Origin: Ferruginibacter sp050611725
GTDB lineage: Bacteria > Bacteroidota > Bacteroidia > Chitinophagales > Chitinophagaceae
Assembly: GCF_050611725.1 (NCBI RefSeq)
Contig: NZ_JBODJB010000001.1
Location: forward strand, 496,001-560,000
DNA: 64,000 nucleotides
Reading direction: 5' to 3'
The notes under the pieces are model-generated. The model was not told the origin of the DNA. It did no database searches and saw only the letters and a list, made by a program, of their open reading frames with translations. Shown piece after piece: positions 33,608 through 42,301 of the stretch (positions are counted from its first letter, which is position 1; each line of letters begins with the position of its first letter). Position numbers and translations under genes: made by a program.

Positions 33608-33652
33608 AATATTTTGTTTAATTTTTTATACAGTAAAATTAAACAAAATATT
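33608..33652. promoter_or_regulatory. perfect 18-bp inverted repeat: candidate CarH operator in front of the ECF sigma gene
   Basis: AATATTTTGTTTAATTTT (33608-33625) and its exact reverse complement (33635-33652) flank a 9-base spacer. It touches the sigma ATG, so it lies in the leader or core promoter. The core TTTTGTTTAA is repeated in front of carH at 34610. As RNA it would form a weak A/U hairpin without a T run at the right place, so a protein-binding site is the more likely reading. Confidence 0.65.
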
Positions 33653-33695
33653 TAAATACACAAACTTCCACAGTCATTTTTGCATCATTTTTTTG

Positions 33696-34574
33696 TTAAA
33701 GCAATTCTATGAACTCCATCATGGCCGAAAACGATCTTTTAAGGGAAATTTTGGGGGGTATTTTCTTTGTATAGGAACTAGTAAGCCTACCGGATATTAC
33801 AGTTGGCGTTTGAGATATTTTACTAGATAATGCAGACAGAAACTTGTCGAAGTTGAAATTTTTGCTAATTGCTGTAAGGTGACAATAAATAAGATCTGGT
33901 TTTTTTAATTTTATAACGTATTCAACATCTACCACAGGTATATTACTACCGAGGTAGATGGTATTTATTCCTTTTCGTTTCAATAGATAAGTTACAAAGA
34001 GCAATCCCAATTCATGATGCTCACCCTCTGGTAGAAAAAGTAAAACTGTTTTACCCTTTTGTGTTGGCATTGATATTTGATCTATTCCAACTATTAATTT
34101 TTGTCGAATAATATTGGAAACCAAATGTTCTTGTGCCGGGTTGATATTATTGGTTACCCAAAGGATTCCAATTTTTTCAAGAAATGGAAATACAATTTGA
34201 GTAATCGCCTTTTCGATTCCGTATGAGTGAATGTATTTATTCAATAACAATTCAAATTTGTCAATATTCAGATCTATCAAATGCCCTATGGCTTCATTGA
34301 TAAGCCTTTCCTGTTTGGCTTCTGTTTGCGGAAGTGACAATATTTTTTCATTCACTTCATGCAAGTTCATCTTATCTATTTGAGATATTTTGAACCCGTA
34401 TTTATTCAATAAAGCAATATTCAGGATTTTCTTAAGTTCATTGTTACTGTAATATCTGATATTGGTTTCGGTACGTTCAGGTTTTAAAAAATTATAGCGT
34501 TGCTCCCATATACGTATAGTATGGGCTTTTATTCCAGATAAATTTTCCAGATCCTTTATTGTAAAACTATTCAT
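33696..34574 (-). CDS. carH: CarH/LitR-type B12-dependent MerR light-responsive regulator
   Basis: 292 aa. N-terminal MerR helix-turn-helix (FTIKDLENLSGIKAHTIRIWEQRYNFLKPERTETNIRYY). Then a cobalamin-binding half with the four-helix cap motif W139-x9-E149-H150 and the B12 motif E185-x-H187-x2-G190, both characteristic of CarH photoreceptors that bind adenosylcobalamin, repress in the dark and fall apart in light. It lies 88 bases upstream of the sigma gene on the same strand. By family knowledge it should repress the carotenoid operon; the inverted repeat is its likely site. Confidence 0.92.
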   Translation of the reverse strand: MNSFTIKDLENLSGIKAHTIRIWEQRYNFLKPERTETNIRYYSNNELKKILNIALLNKYGFKISQIDKMNLHEVNEKILSLPQTEAKQERLINEAIGHLIDLNIDKFELLLNKYIHSYGIEKAITQIVFPFLEKIGILWVTNNINPAQEHLVSNIIRQKLIVGIDQISMPTQKGKTVLLFLPEGEHHELGLLFVTYLLKRKGINTIYLGSNIPVVDVEYVIKLKKPDLIYCHLTAISKNFNFDKFLSALSSKISQTPTVISGRLTSSYTKKIPPKISLKRSFSAMMEFIELL

Positions 34575-34609
34575 TGACTATATTTTCTTTTATACAAAAA
34601 ACAACAAGG

Positions 34610-34620
34610 TTTTGTTTAAT
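34610..34620. promoter_or_regulatory. possible CarH half-site upstream of carH
   Basis: TTTTGTTTAAT matches the arm of the 33608-33652 inverted repeat and lies 36 bases upstream of the carH ATG; only one half is present. Confidence 0.35.
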
Positions 34621-34667
34621 CACAAAAATATAAATACATGGAAAAAAGTGAACGAAAGTAAAAATGT

Positions 34668-35789
34668 CTACCCGATCTTACGGATAACATCAATGTATTG
34701 TTGATGATTATTCTTTTCATCAAACTCCTGTATAGCTTTTTGGCGACTATATTTTCCCATTTCAATACGCTGTTCGGGAGAAAGGTTGATGATCTTTTCC
34801 ATTGCAGAAACAAGTGCATCAACACTTTTAACAGGTATTAGAAAACCGTTCTTGCCGTCATCGACCGTTTCTTTACAACCTACATTATCGGTTGTTATTA
34901 CAGGCAAACCCTTAGATAATGCTTCTATCAAAACCTTAGGAATCCCTTCCCTATAGTAGGATGGCAGCACCATTACGTCAACTTTATCAAAAGTTACACT
35001 CATATTATCTGTTGAGCCCCAGTATTCAATTATGCCTTCGGCATTTAATTGTTTAACTATTTCTATTGGTATTGCGGAAGGATTATCGGCAACAACACCT
35101 AACAATGCAAAATTTGCATTCGGATATTTTTGTTTGATGATCTTTGCTGCTTCCAGATACTCGCCGATACCTTTTTCCTTTATTAACCTGGCTGATAACA
35201 AGAAAGTGATCTGCGATGTAGAAGTGAAATTTGTTTTTTGATAAAATTCCGCCAGATTAACACCCGATCCTCTTACCACATAAACCTGTTGATTGCTTTT
35301 GATGATCTTGGATTGAATAAAAAATTCTTTATCATCTTCATTTTGAAAGAAGACAGCCGGCAAACCACTGAAAGCAAAGCCGTATAATTTTTTTACAATG
35401 CCTTGCAACAGTTTTGATTGCCCTTCATTAAACACAAAACCCAATCCATTAATGGTTGCAATACCTTTGGTTTTGGAAAATTTGGTAGCAATGCTTCCAA
35501 AAATATTTATTTTAGGCGTGTAGAATAATGCAAAGTTGATCTTGTTCTTTTTGAAATATTTTTTCAATTCCAGCGTAAGCAACATTTCCTGAAAAGGGTT
35601 TTTCCCTTTGTTCTGTATTTGTTTAAGTTCAATAAAAGTGCAGCCAATCTCTTCTATCTCTTTTACGAACTTATCTTTAGGAGCAATTACAAAAACGCCA
35701 TAGCCCAATTGTATCAATTCGCTAAGGAAGCCTTTGCGAAAATTATACACATACCAGGATGTGTTGGATACTATGGCTATATTTTTCAT
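34668..35789 (-). CDS. glycosyltransferase family 4 protein
   Basis: 373 aa from the ATG at 35789, which overlaps the stop of the epimerase gene (ATGA); a longer start at 35804 is less likely. GT-B fold: N-terminal IAIVSNTSWYVYNFRKGFLSELIQLGYGVFVIAP, linker FLLSARLIKEKGIGEYLEAA, and donor site VMVLPSYYREGIPKVLIEALSKGLPVITTDNVGCKETV, with the E-x7-E pattern of retaining enzymes. It resembles N-acetylgalactosamine/galactose-type WbnK-PglA glycosyltransferases. It is the last gene of the polysaccharide locus. Confidence 0.88.
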   Translation of the reverse strand: MKNIAIVSNTSWYVYNFRKGFLSELIQLGYGVFVIAPKDKFVKEIEEIGCTFIELKQIQNKGKNPFQEMLLTLELKKYFKKNKINFALFYTPKINIFGSIATKFSKTKGIATINGLGFVFNEGQSKLLQGIVKKLYGFAFSGLPAVFFQNEDDKEFFIQSKIIKSNQQVYVVRGSGVNLAEFYQKTNFTSTSQITFLLSARLIKEKGIGEYLEAAKIIKQKYPNANFALLGVVADNPSAIPIEIVKQLNAEGIIEYWGSTDNMSVTFDKVDVMVLPSYYREGIPKVLIEALSKGLPVITTDNVGCKETVDDGKNGFLIPVKSVDALVSAMEKIINLSPEQRIEMGKYSRQKAIQEFDEKNNHQQYIDVIRKIG

Positions 35790-36745
35790 TGTGCGGTTAA
35801 CCAATTTTTAAAGTTAACGATTCCTTCTTTAAAATTGGTTTTGGGCATATAGTTCAGCAGTTGTTCTGCTTTAGATATATCAGCAAAGGTAATGGGAACA
35901 TCTCCCATTTGTTCAGGCAAATGCTGAATTATTGCTTTTTTTCCCAGCACATCTTCTATTGTTGTTATCATTTCCGATAATGAAACGGTATGGTGATTTC
36001 CAAGATTGAATACTTCAAATGGCGTTCGGGTATAATGAATGGCATTGAAAATGCCTTGAACCGTATCTGCCACATAGGTATAATCTCTACGAGTACTTCC
36101 GTTACCGAAAAGTGTGATTTTTTCGTTGTTCAATATTTTCTTGCTGAATAAATGTATGGCAAGATCTGGTCGCTGTCTGGGACCAAAAACCGTAAAAAAT
36201 CGTAACGCAATGAATCTGATGCCAAATAAATGGCTGTACACATGCCCTAAAAGCTCTCCCGAAATTTTCGTGCTGGCATAGGGGCTGATAGGATTCAATA
36301 CTGCATCGCTTTCTTTCCATGGAAAGTTTTTATTGATACCATAAACACTGCTAGAAGATGCAAAAACAAACTGTTTGATATTTTTACGCCTGGCAAACTC
36401 CAAAAGATTTTGGGTACCTTTTACATTTACATCCTGATAAGCGATGGGATTTTCAATGGACGGACGAACACCGGCTTTGGCTGCCAGATGTACAATTACT
36501 TCATAGTTTCCTAAAAGTTTTTGATGAAAGGCCTCCTCATCTAAAATATCTACCTCAACAAATGTAACTAGCGGATTATCAATGAAAGCAGAGATATTTT
36601 TTTGCTTTATTTCCTTTGAGTAGAAAGGATCGAAATTATCAATAACTGTTACAGCGTAATTATTTTGAATCAATTTCTCTACCAAATGACTTCCTATAAA
36701 ACCTGCCCCTCCCGTTACCAGTATTTCAACTCTTTTTTCTTGCAT
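35786..36745 (-). CDS. NAD-dependent sugar-nucleotide epimerase (GalE/UDP-glucuronate epimerase-like SDR)
   Basis: 319 aa. Rossmann motif TGGAGFIGSHLVEKL, catalytic SSSSVYG and YASTK (Y-x3-K), and RFFTVFGPRQRPDLAI, which is typical of UDP-glucuronate 4-epimerases. It likely makes UDP-galacturonate or a related epimer for the polysaccharide. It lies between asnB and the terminal glycosyltransferase; a uronic acid would also suit the neighbouring amidotransferase (inference). Confidence 0.85.
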   Translation of the reverse strand: MQEKRVEILVTGGAGFIGSHLVEKLIQNNYAVTVIDNFDPFYSKEIKQKNISAFIDNPLVTFVEVDILDEEAFHQKLLGNYEVIVHLAAKAGVRPSIENPIAYQDVNVKGTQNLLEFARRKNIKQFVFASSSSVYGINKNFPWKESDAVLNPISPYASTKISGELLGHVYSHLFGIRFIALRFFTVFGPRQRPDLAIHLFSKKILNNEKITLFGNGSTRRDYTYVADTVQGIFNAIHYTRTPFEVFNLGNHHTVSLSEMITTIEDVLGKKAIIQHLPEQMGDVPITFADISKAEQLLNYMPKTNFKEGIVNFKNWLTAQ

Positions 36746-36771
36746 AAAATAACCTTACCCTTAAATTGCCC

Positions 36772-36779
36772 CAAAAGTA
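36772..36779 (-). promoter_or_regulatory. candidate -7 box (TACTTTTG) for the epimerase gene
   Basis: Minus-strand TACTTTTG fits TAnnTTTG, 26 bases before the ATG at 36745. No clear TTG element at the right distance. Confidence 0.3.
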
Positions 36780-36824
36780 AATAAATAAACAGTACAATTA
36801 CTATTGGTTGCTCCTTTAGTTGTT

Positions 36825-38744
36825 TTATAATAGTAAAAGGTTGCGTGGGTCCCAAAAAATCATGTGTTTTTTCCACCAATATTGAAAAACGATCAGTTGC
36901 CAGATAACGGCATGGCTATCTTCAGGGTTAGATGAAAATAACTGCTTCTTTATTTTTTGGATAGATGAAACTTCAAAAATACCTTGTTCGGCTATAAAGT
37001 CATCGTTCAGAAGATTATCATTAATAAGTGACTGTAACTCATTTCTAAACCAATTTAATAACGGGACTTCAAAGCCTTTCTTAGGTCGGTTATATAATTC
37101 TTCCGGAAGTATACCACGGAAAGCATCCTGCACAACCCTTTTCTTTAAACTATTATCAATTTTGTAAGATGCCGGTAAAGTAAATGCATAATCAACCACA
37201 TCGGCATCCAGGAAAGGACTTCGTACTTCAAGACTGTTTGCCATACTCATCATGTCTACTTTAAAAAGCATATTACTTACAAGCATCCCATTCATATCGG
37301 CTTGTAATAGTTGATTAAAGTCTTTATCATTTTGGATATACCCGGTAATGAGATTCTTTCTTTTTATAAAATTATTGAGATCGATATTTTGCTGAAATGC
37401 CGGAGAAAACATTTGCATTGCTTCATCGGGTGTACTGATACTACACCAACGATAATACCTGTCTTGTTCATTTAATTTACCACCCTCTGCAAAACGATGT
37501 AACTGACGAAAAAGATTAGATAATTTTCCGTTACGGGATTTTGGCAATAACTGCCACAGCCAATCACTATTTTTAACGATGCTGTTAACCAACGATTGTT
37601 GACGCATTTTATGTTCTGCAGCATGTTTGTTGTAACCGGCAAAAACCTCATCACCTCCATCGCCACTTAACGCAACGGTTGCCTTTTTTCGGGTATGCTT
37701 GCATAAAATATAGGTAGGTAGGCAACTACTATCAGCAAAAGGCTCATCAATATAATCCAGCACTTCAAATAAGTGCTGTAAAAAATCATCATTCGACAAA
37801 GCAAAAACAGTATGGTTGGTATTGCATTTTTTTGCTACCAGATTAGCATACTTCGTTTCATCAAAAAAGGGTTCATCTTTATACCCAATAGAAAATGTAT
37901 TCAGATGGTTTGTGTGCCGAGATGCTAAGGCAACTACCACACTGCTATCTATACCGCCACTTAAAAAAGCTCCTAAAGGAACATCTGACAATAATCTTCT
38001 TTGTACAGCCACATCCATCAATTCCGTCAACTTCGTTTGTGCTGCTTCGTAGCTGATCTGTTCATTTATTGAAGGTTCAATAGAATAATAAGCCGCTATG
38101 CTGAAAATATTTTTTTTGATGGTAAGATAATATCCTTGCGGAAGCTTGCTTACATTCAAAAAAATACTAGCAGGCGACGGCACATAATTCAATTGAAAAT
38201 ACTGATATACCGAAGCATGATCTATTTGTCTAGGGATATCAAAAGCCAGTATTGCTTTCATCTCCGAAGCAAAAATAAACTTATCGGCATCTTTATAATA
38301 GACCAAAGGTTTTTTCCCAAATCTGTCTCTTGCAATAAACAATTCATCTTCCGCTTTATCATATATAGCTAATGCAAAAAATCCTTTTAACCATTTCAAA
38401 CACGCTGCCCCATATTGAATATAAAGTTGTAACAATATCTCTGTATCGGAACTTGTTGAAGCTTTATAATCGGGAAGTTTGTTTTCTTTAAGTTCTTTGT
38501 AATTAAAAATTTCGCCATTATAAATAATATGATACCTGCCCGATGCATCTATCATTGGCTGGTTGGCCGCTGCCGATGTATCAATTACAGAAAGCCGGCG
38601 GTGTGCAAAGCCAACATGCTCGTGATAAAAGAACCCTTCGGAATCGGGGCCACGGCTGCTTATTGCACGGGATGAGAGCGGAAGTTTATTGATGTATTGT
38701 TTACCGTTATCATTAAAAGCATAAATGCCCGAAATTCCACACAT
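36825..38744 (-). CDS. asnB: asparagine synthase (glutamine-hydrolysing) type amidotransferase
   Basis: 639 aa from the ATG at 38744, which puts the nucleophilic Cys at position 2 (MCGISGIYAF). An in-frame ATG at 38792 would bury it. N-terminal glutaminase (RGPDSEGFF, FAHRRLSVID, YNGEIFNYKEL) and C-terminal ATP-binding synthase domain (PLGAFLSGGIDSSVVVAL; LSGDGGDEVFAGYNKH). In polysaccharide loci such proteins amidate a sugar carboxylate (for example uronamides) rather than making asparagine. Divergent from the membrane protein at 38793. Confidence 0.92.
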   Translation of the reverse strand: MCGISGIYAFNDNGKQYINKLPLSSRAISSRGPDSEGFFYHEHVGFAHRRLSVIDTSAAANQPMIDASGRYHIIYNGEIFNYKELKENKLPDYKASTSSDTEILLQLYIQYGAACLKWLKGFFALAIYDKAEDELFIARDRFGKKPLVYYKDADKFIFASEMKAILAFDIPRQIDHASVYQYFQLNYVPSPASIFLNVSKLPQGYYLTIKKNIFSIAAYYSIEPSINEQISYEAAQTKLTELMDVAVQRRLLSDVPLGAFLSGGIDSSVVVALASRHTNHLNTFSIGYKDEPFFDETKYANLVAKKCNTNHTVFALSNDDFLQHLFEVLDYIDEPFADSSCLPTYILCKHTRKKATVALSGDGGDEVFAGYNKHAAEHKMRQQSLVNSIVKNSDWLWQLLPKSRNGKLSNLFRQLHRFAEGGKLNEQDRYYRWCSISTPDEAMQMFSPAFQQNIDLNNFIKRKNLITGYIQNDKDFNQLLQADMNGMLVSNMLFKVDMMSMANSLEVRSPFLDADVVDYAFTLPASYKIDNSLKKRVVQDAFRGILPEELYNRPKKGFEVPLLNWFRNELQSLINDNLLNDDFIAEQGIFEVSSIQKIKKQLFSSNPEDSHAVIWQLIVFQYWWKKHMIFWDPRNLLLL

Positions 38745-38771
38745 TGAGGTTGTATTATCCGATGTAAAAAC

Positions 38772-38779
38772 CAAAGTTA
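38772..38779 (-). promoter_or_regulatory. candidate -7 box (TAACTTTG) for asnB
   Basis: Minus-strand TAACTTTG, 27 bases before the asnB ATG; it is only 1 base away from the plus-strand box for the divergent membrane protein, so the two promoters would compete. Confidence 0.4.
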
Positions 38780-38780
38780 C

Positions 38781-38788
38781 TACATTTG
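38781..38788 (+). promoter_or_regulatory. candidate -7 box (TACATTTG) with leaderless spacing
   Basis: TACATTTG fits TAnnTTTG and is 4 bases (TCAA) before the ATG at 38793, as in pheS and the TolC gene. Confidence 0.4.
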
Positions 38789-38792
38789 TCAA

Positions 38793-40190
38793 ATGGTGTT
38801 CTTAAACCTTCCAAATTTTACGGATTTAGACTATAACTTCCAGCGAAACATGCTGGAATATTATGAGCTGATATTGGTACCGATATACTGGATCTTGCTC
38901 ACAAAGATCAGTATGGGTATTTTAAAAAGAAGAGGGGAAACAGAAATCAAACTTGCCAAAAGGAGTCTTCATTTAAAATTTATTGGAGCCATTGTAGGTA
39001 CAACTCTTTTTAATATTTACTACCCGGGAGGAGATACAACTGCTTATTACAATGATGGCAGATTATTGAATTCTATTTTTTTGCATGACCCTGTTATAGG
39101 ATTAAAAATGTTCTTCACAGGAGGAGACCCGGATACATGGTCTGAAAGCCTTCGCCCTATCATTGAAAACTTCAGGTTTGCCATTCCTGCCAATACTTGG
39201 CTGGTTTGTAAGTTTGCCGCTTTTTTAGAGTTCTTTTGTTTTAGAAGTATGCTGGTTACTACCATGCTTTTTGCAAATATTTCTTTCTTTTGTTTGTGGA
39301 GATTTTATAAAAAAATAAATGAGATATTTCCGCAAATAAAAAAATACTCACCCTGGGCAATTTTTTATGTGCCGAGTTTAGTGTTATGGGGCTCCGGAAT
39401 ACTAAAAGACACTATTTGTATTTCGGCTCTATCGCTTTTGTTTGTAAGCATCCATCAAATACTGTTTAAAAAAGAAAAGGTTTTAAAATGGTTGATCATT
39501 GGCTTATACAGTGGTTATTTGCTGGCTGTTATCAAGTCTTATATACTACTTAGTTTTGGGGGCTCAATAATGATCTGGGTATTGTTTTCTCTTGTTGAAA
39601 AAAACAAAAATGTATTTGCACAATTATTTGCAAAAGCATTGATCTCAATAGGTATACTAGCCATTTTTGCAATTGGTATAAGTCAGGTAGGTGCGGATAT
39701 TATAAAAACAGAAGTTGAAGACGTTTTAATAGAAAGTACGATGACGGGTAAATACCTGAAATGGGTAGCCGAAAAAAATGATGGGTCGGCCTACGATATA
39801 GGGAATGTTGACGCCACCATATCGTCGTTTGTATCAACAATGCCGGCAGCATTGAATGTTACATTCTTCAGGCCATATTTATGGGAATCTCGTAAACCGA
39901 TCATGCTGTTTTCTGCACTGGAGAGTACAGCAGTATTTATTTTATTTCTTTATGTATTATTCAAAGCAAGGATATACCGTTTTTTTTCAATGGTAATCAG
40001 AAATTCTTTCATTACATTTTGTTTTGTGTACTGCGTAATTTTCGGAACGTTTGTGGGTATCTCTTCTTTTAATTTCGGAACACTGGTACGATACAAGATC
40101 CCATGTTTCCCATTTTTTTTACTGATGTTGTTTTTGATACTGGCAGAATGTAAAAAGAAGAAATTACCTACGTCTGAGCTTGTTCAATAG
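38793..40190 (+). CDS. polytopic membrane protein of a polysaccharide locus, possible Wzy-like polymerase
   Basis: 465 aa with roughly nine to ten hydrophobic segments and a periplasmic loop between about 325 and 365 (TMTGKYLKWVAEKNDGSAYDIGNVDATISSF). The motif WGSGILKDTICISALSLLFV and the early YYPGGDTTAYYNDG recur in Bacteroidota membrane proteins of exopolysaccharide loci. I do not recognise a named family. An O-antigen-polymerase-like job is inferred from topology and context. It is the only plus-strand gene in this part of the locus and its end overlaps the acyltransferase gene by 27 bases. Confidence 0.7.
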   Translation: MVFLNLPNFTDLDYNFQRNMLEYYELILVPIYWILLTKISMGILKRRGETEIKLAKRSLHLKFIGAIVGTTLFNIYYPGGDTTAYYNDGRLLNSIFLHDPVIGLKMFFTGGDPDTWSESLRPIIENFRFAIPANTWLVCKFAAFLEFFCFRSMLVTTMLFANISFFCLWRFYKKINEIFPQIKKYSPWAIFYVPSLVLWGSGILKDTICISALSLLFVSIHQILFKKEKVLKWLIIGLYSGYLLAVIKSYILLSFGGSIMIWVLFSLVEKNKNVFAQLFAKALISIGILAIFAIGISQVGADIIKTEVEDVLIESTMTGKYLKWVAEKNDGSAYDIGNVDATISSFVSTMPAALNVTFFRPYLWESRKPIMLFSALESTAVFILFLYVLFKARIYRFFSMVIRNSFITFCFVYCVIFGTFVGISSFNFGTLVRYKIPCFPFFLLMLFLILAECKKKKLPTSELVQ

Positions 40191-41309
40191 TTTTTTTGAT
40201 GGGTTTTCCACCAACAGGTACATGAGGTAAGAAACTCCCAGGCAAATAAATACAGCGGGCATCCACAAGAAGAAATTATTAAGATCGGGAGGTGTTAGTT
40301 TTACTACAGAAAACAAAAACCACACGATGGCTGTAATTACACTGAAGTGCACAACATAAAGCGTATAACTGTACTGTCCTATTTTTTGAAGAAATTTGAT
40401 CTGGATGTTTTTCTTCAGAAAAACTACCATCATGGTAACACAACAAACAGCAGCTATAATAAAAGATAAATTGAATCTTTCTTTTATCAAAGACTCTACT
40501 CCAATCATAGCAGCATACATGATCAGCAAGGCCGGTATCCAGTAACTACTATTCATTATTTTCATTTCTTTTAGTCTTTCCAGATTATGATAAGTATAAA
40601 TACCTATCATAAAATAAAAATTATATCTAAGAATAAATTTCAGAAAGATACTGTTGAGTTGCAATTGAGGCATGGTTATTTCTATCACTATCCCTGCGAT
40701 AAAAAAAATGACACTTGCCCAATAATACCATTTTAGGTTTCTTACAAAGAAAATTGCAGCTACATAAAATATCACTTCGTACACCAACGACCAATATGGC
40801 GTAATAACTGTGCCAAGTAGGGGCTGATATAATAGCGTGTTAATAATAGTTTGAGGTTCAAATAACACTACGCTGTTTTTAAAAAGATCGAATGTATGTG
40901 TTTCGTATCTTCCTGATAAATACAGATCATAATTAGTTTTCAATAATACCACAGAAAGCAGTGCCAGCAGGAACCCCAAGAGATATGGCGGGTAAAGGCG
41001 AATAAACCTTTTGAGTAGGAACAACTTAACCGATGGCTGCGATTGCAGACTATGTGCAATAGAAAAACCCGAAAGCACGAAGAAAAAAATAACGGCTTCG
41101 CCGCTTAATTTTGTGAGAGACATAGATAACATCACGATCCAATCTTGTATATTCCACGTATTGAAAGGATGTTGCTGAAGATACTTTTCACCTCCTATCC
41201 AAAGGTTACCCCGGCAATGGGCTATACAAACATACAAAGAAGCTAACCCCCGCAATGAATCGAGAATGGCGAAATTGATTGCTGTTTTGCGAAGTGGTAA
41301 TTGCGTCAA
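40164..41309 (-). CDS. acyltransferase family 3 (OafA/YrhL-like) membrane protein
   Basis: 381 aa with about ten transmembrane helices. Start is a TTG at 41309 (no ATG exists before residue about 55). Family marks: LDSLRGLASLYVCIAHC near the N-terminus (the R-G and catalytic His), FFFVLSGFSIAHSL, KRFIRLYPPYLLGF, PYWSLVYEVIFYV and a C-terminal YTLYVVHF. It would O-acetylate or otherwise acylate a sugar of the polysaccharide at the inner membrane. It follows the RmlD-like gene by 23 bases. Confidence 0.9.
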   Translation of the reverse strand: MTQLPLRKTAINFAILDSLRGLASLYVCIAHCRGNLWIGGEKYLQQHPFNTWNIQDWIVMLSMSLTKLSGEAVIFFFVLSGFSIAHSLQSQPSVKLFLLKRFIRLYPPYLLGFLLALLSVVLLKTNYDLYLSGRYETHTFDLFKNSVVLFEPQTIINTLLYQPLLGTVITPYWSLVYEVIFYVAAIFFVRNLKWYYWASVIFFIAGIVIEITMPQLQLNSIFLKFILRYNFYFMIGIYTYHNLERLKEMKIMNSSYWIPALLIMYAAMIGVESLIKERFNLSFIIAAVCCVTMMVVFLKKNIQIKFLQKIGQYSYTLYVVHFSVITAIVWFLFSVVKLTPPDLNNFFLWMPAVFICLGVSYLMYLLVENPSKKLLNKLRRR

Positions 41310-41332
41310 AATATTTTTTTTGAATGCAAATA

Positions 41333-42235
41333 TTAATCTAAATACCCCTGATAATAATTATCGATATATTCTTTTAAACAGGTCTTCCAATCCCTGATAA
41401 TATTGCATTTCCTTAAAATAAGTTTTGCATTGATCAAACGCTCACTTGCCGGACGATGAGAAAAGAATTCTTTTTTAAAATAATCGGAATCTACGGCAGT
41501 CAATTTTATTTCGTTTTCCTTTCCTAACAATTTTAATAATTCTTCGGCTACCTCAAACCTTCCGGTTTCTCCTCCACAAACTAAATTATACAAACCCCAG
41601 TATTCATTTTCTAAAAGCAATTTTACATTTCTGGCAAAATCATGTGTATAGGTTGGGGTTCCTAATTTATCATTTACAACAAATAATTCCTTTTTCCCTT
41701 CCTTAAGCTGTGCCATTAATTTCTGAACAAATTTTTTGTCTTTTTTCGGACCGGCCCCCATCATCCATCCTGCACGGCAGATAATGTGTTTCCCTTTGTT
41801 CTCTTTCACATACAACTCCCCCATGTATTTGCTTCTTGCATAGTGGCCAAGCGGATTAGGTAGGTCCCAATCATCATAAGTTTCCTGCTTACCATCAAAA
41901 ATACCTGCTGTACTAATGTATAACAATGGAATGTTTAATTCATTACTTATATGTACTGCATTCTCTACAGCCAATGTATTGGTTTCGTAAGCGTCGTCCG
42001 GGTTCTTGTCGCAGTATTCAAGACTTGTATGTGCTCCAAGGTGAAATAAAAAATCGGCCTTATATTCTTTTACCTGTTTTTTATACTCATTAGCATCTCT
42101 AAAATCTAAATATGATATCCAGGGCTCATTTGTATCGATATCTGTAATTAGAAGATCGTATTCGTCCTTAAACACCTGATAGAATCCTTCTCCAAGCATC
42201 CCTCCGCCTCCGGCAATAAATATCTTCTTTTTCAT
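41333..42235 (-). CDS. RmlD-like sugar nucleotide reductase (extended SDR)
   Basis: 300 aa. AGGGGMLGEGFYQVF is the NAD(P) site of the RmlD branch, with HLGAHTSLEYCDKNPDDAYETNTLA, STAGIFDG, HYARSKYMGE (Y-x3-K), CRAGWMMG, and a C-terminal domain with RPASERLINAKL (the usual RP.xxxL). In dTDP-rhamnose synthesis RmlD reduces the 4-keto sugar; rmlA and rmlB lie 10 kb away in the same locus but no rmlC was seen. The sugar product is therefore uncertain. Confidence 0.82.
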   Translation of the reverse strand: MKKKIFIAGGGGMLGEGFYQVFKDEYDLLITDIDTNEPWISYLDFRDANEYKKQVKEYKADFLFHLGAHTSLEYCDKNPDDAYETNTLAVENAVHISNELNIPLLYISTAGIFDGKQETYDDWDLPNPLGHYARSKYMGELYVKENKGKHIICRAGWMMGAGPKKDKKFVQKLMAQLKEGKKELFVVNDKLGTPTYTHDFARNVKLLLENEYWGLYNLVCGGETGRFEVAEELLKLLGKENEIKLTAVDSDYFKKEFFSHRPASERLINAKLILRKCNIIRDWKTCLKEYIDNYYQGYLD

Positions 42236-42248
42236 TCAAAAATTTTTG

Positions 42249-42256
42249 CAAAGATA
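42249..42256 (-). promoter_or_regulatory. candidate -7 box (TATCTTTG) for the RmlD-like/acyltransferase pair
   Basis: Minus-strand TATCTTTG, 13 bases before the ATG at 42235, in the 66-base gap after the upstream glycosyltransferase. Confidence 0.4.
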
Positions 42257-42301
42257 AAGCACAATTAATTAACAGAAAACCACTGATTTATGGTGGAAAT
42301 A

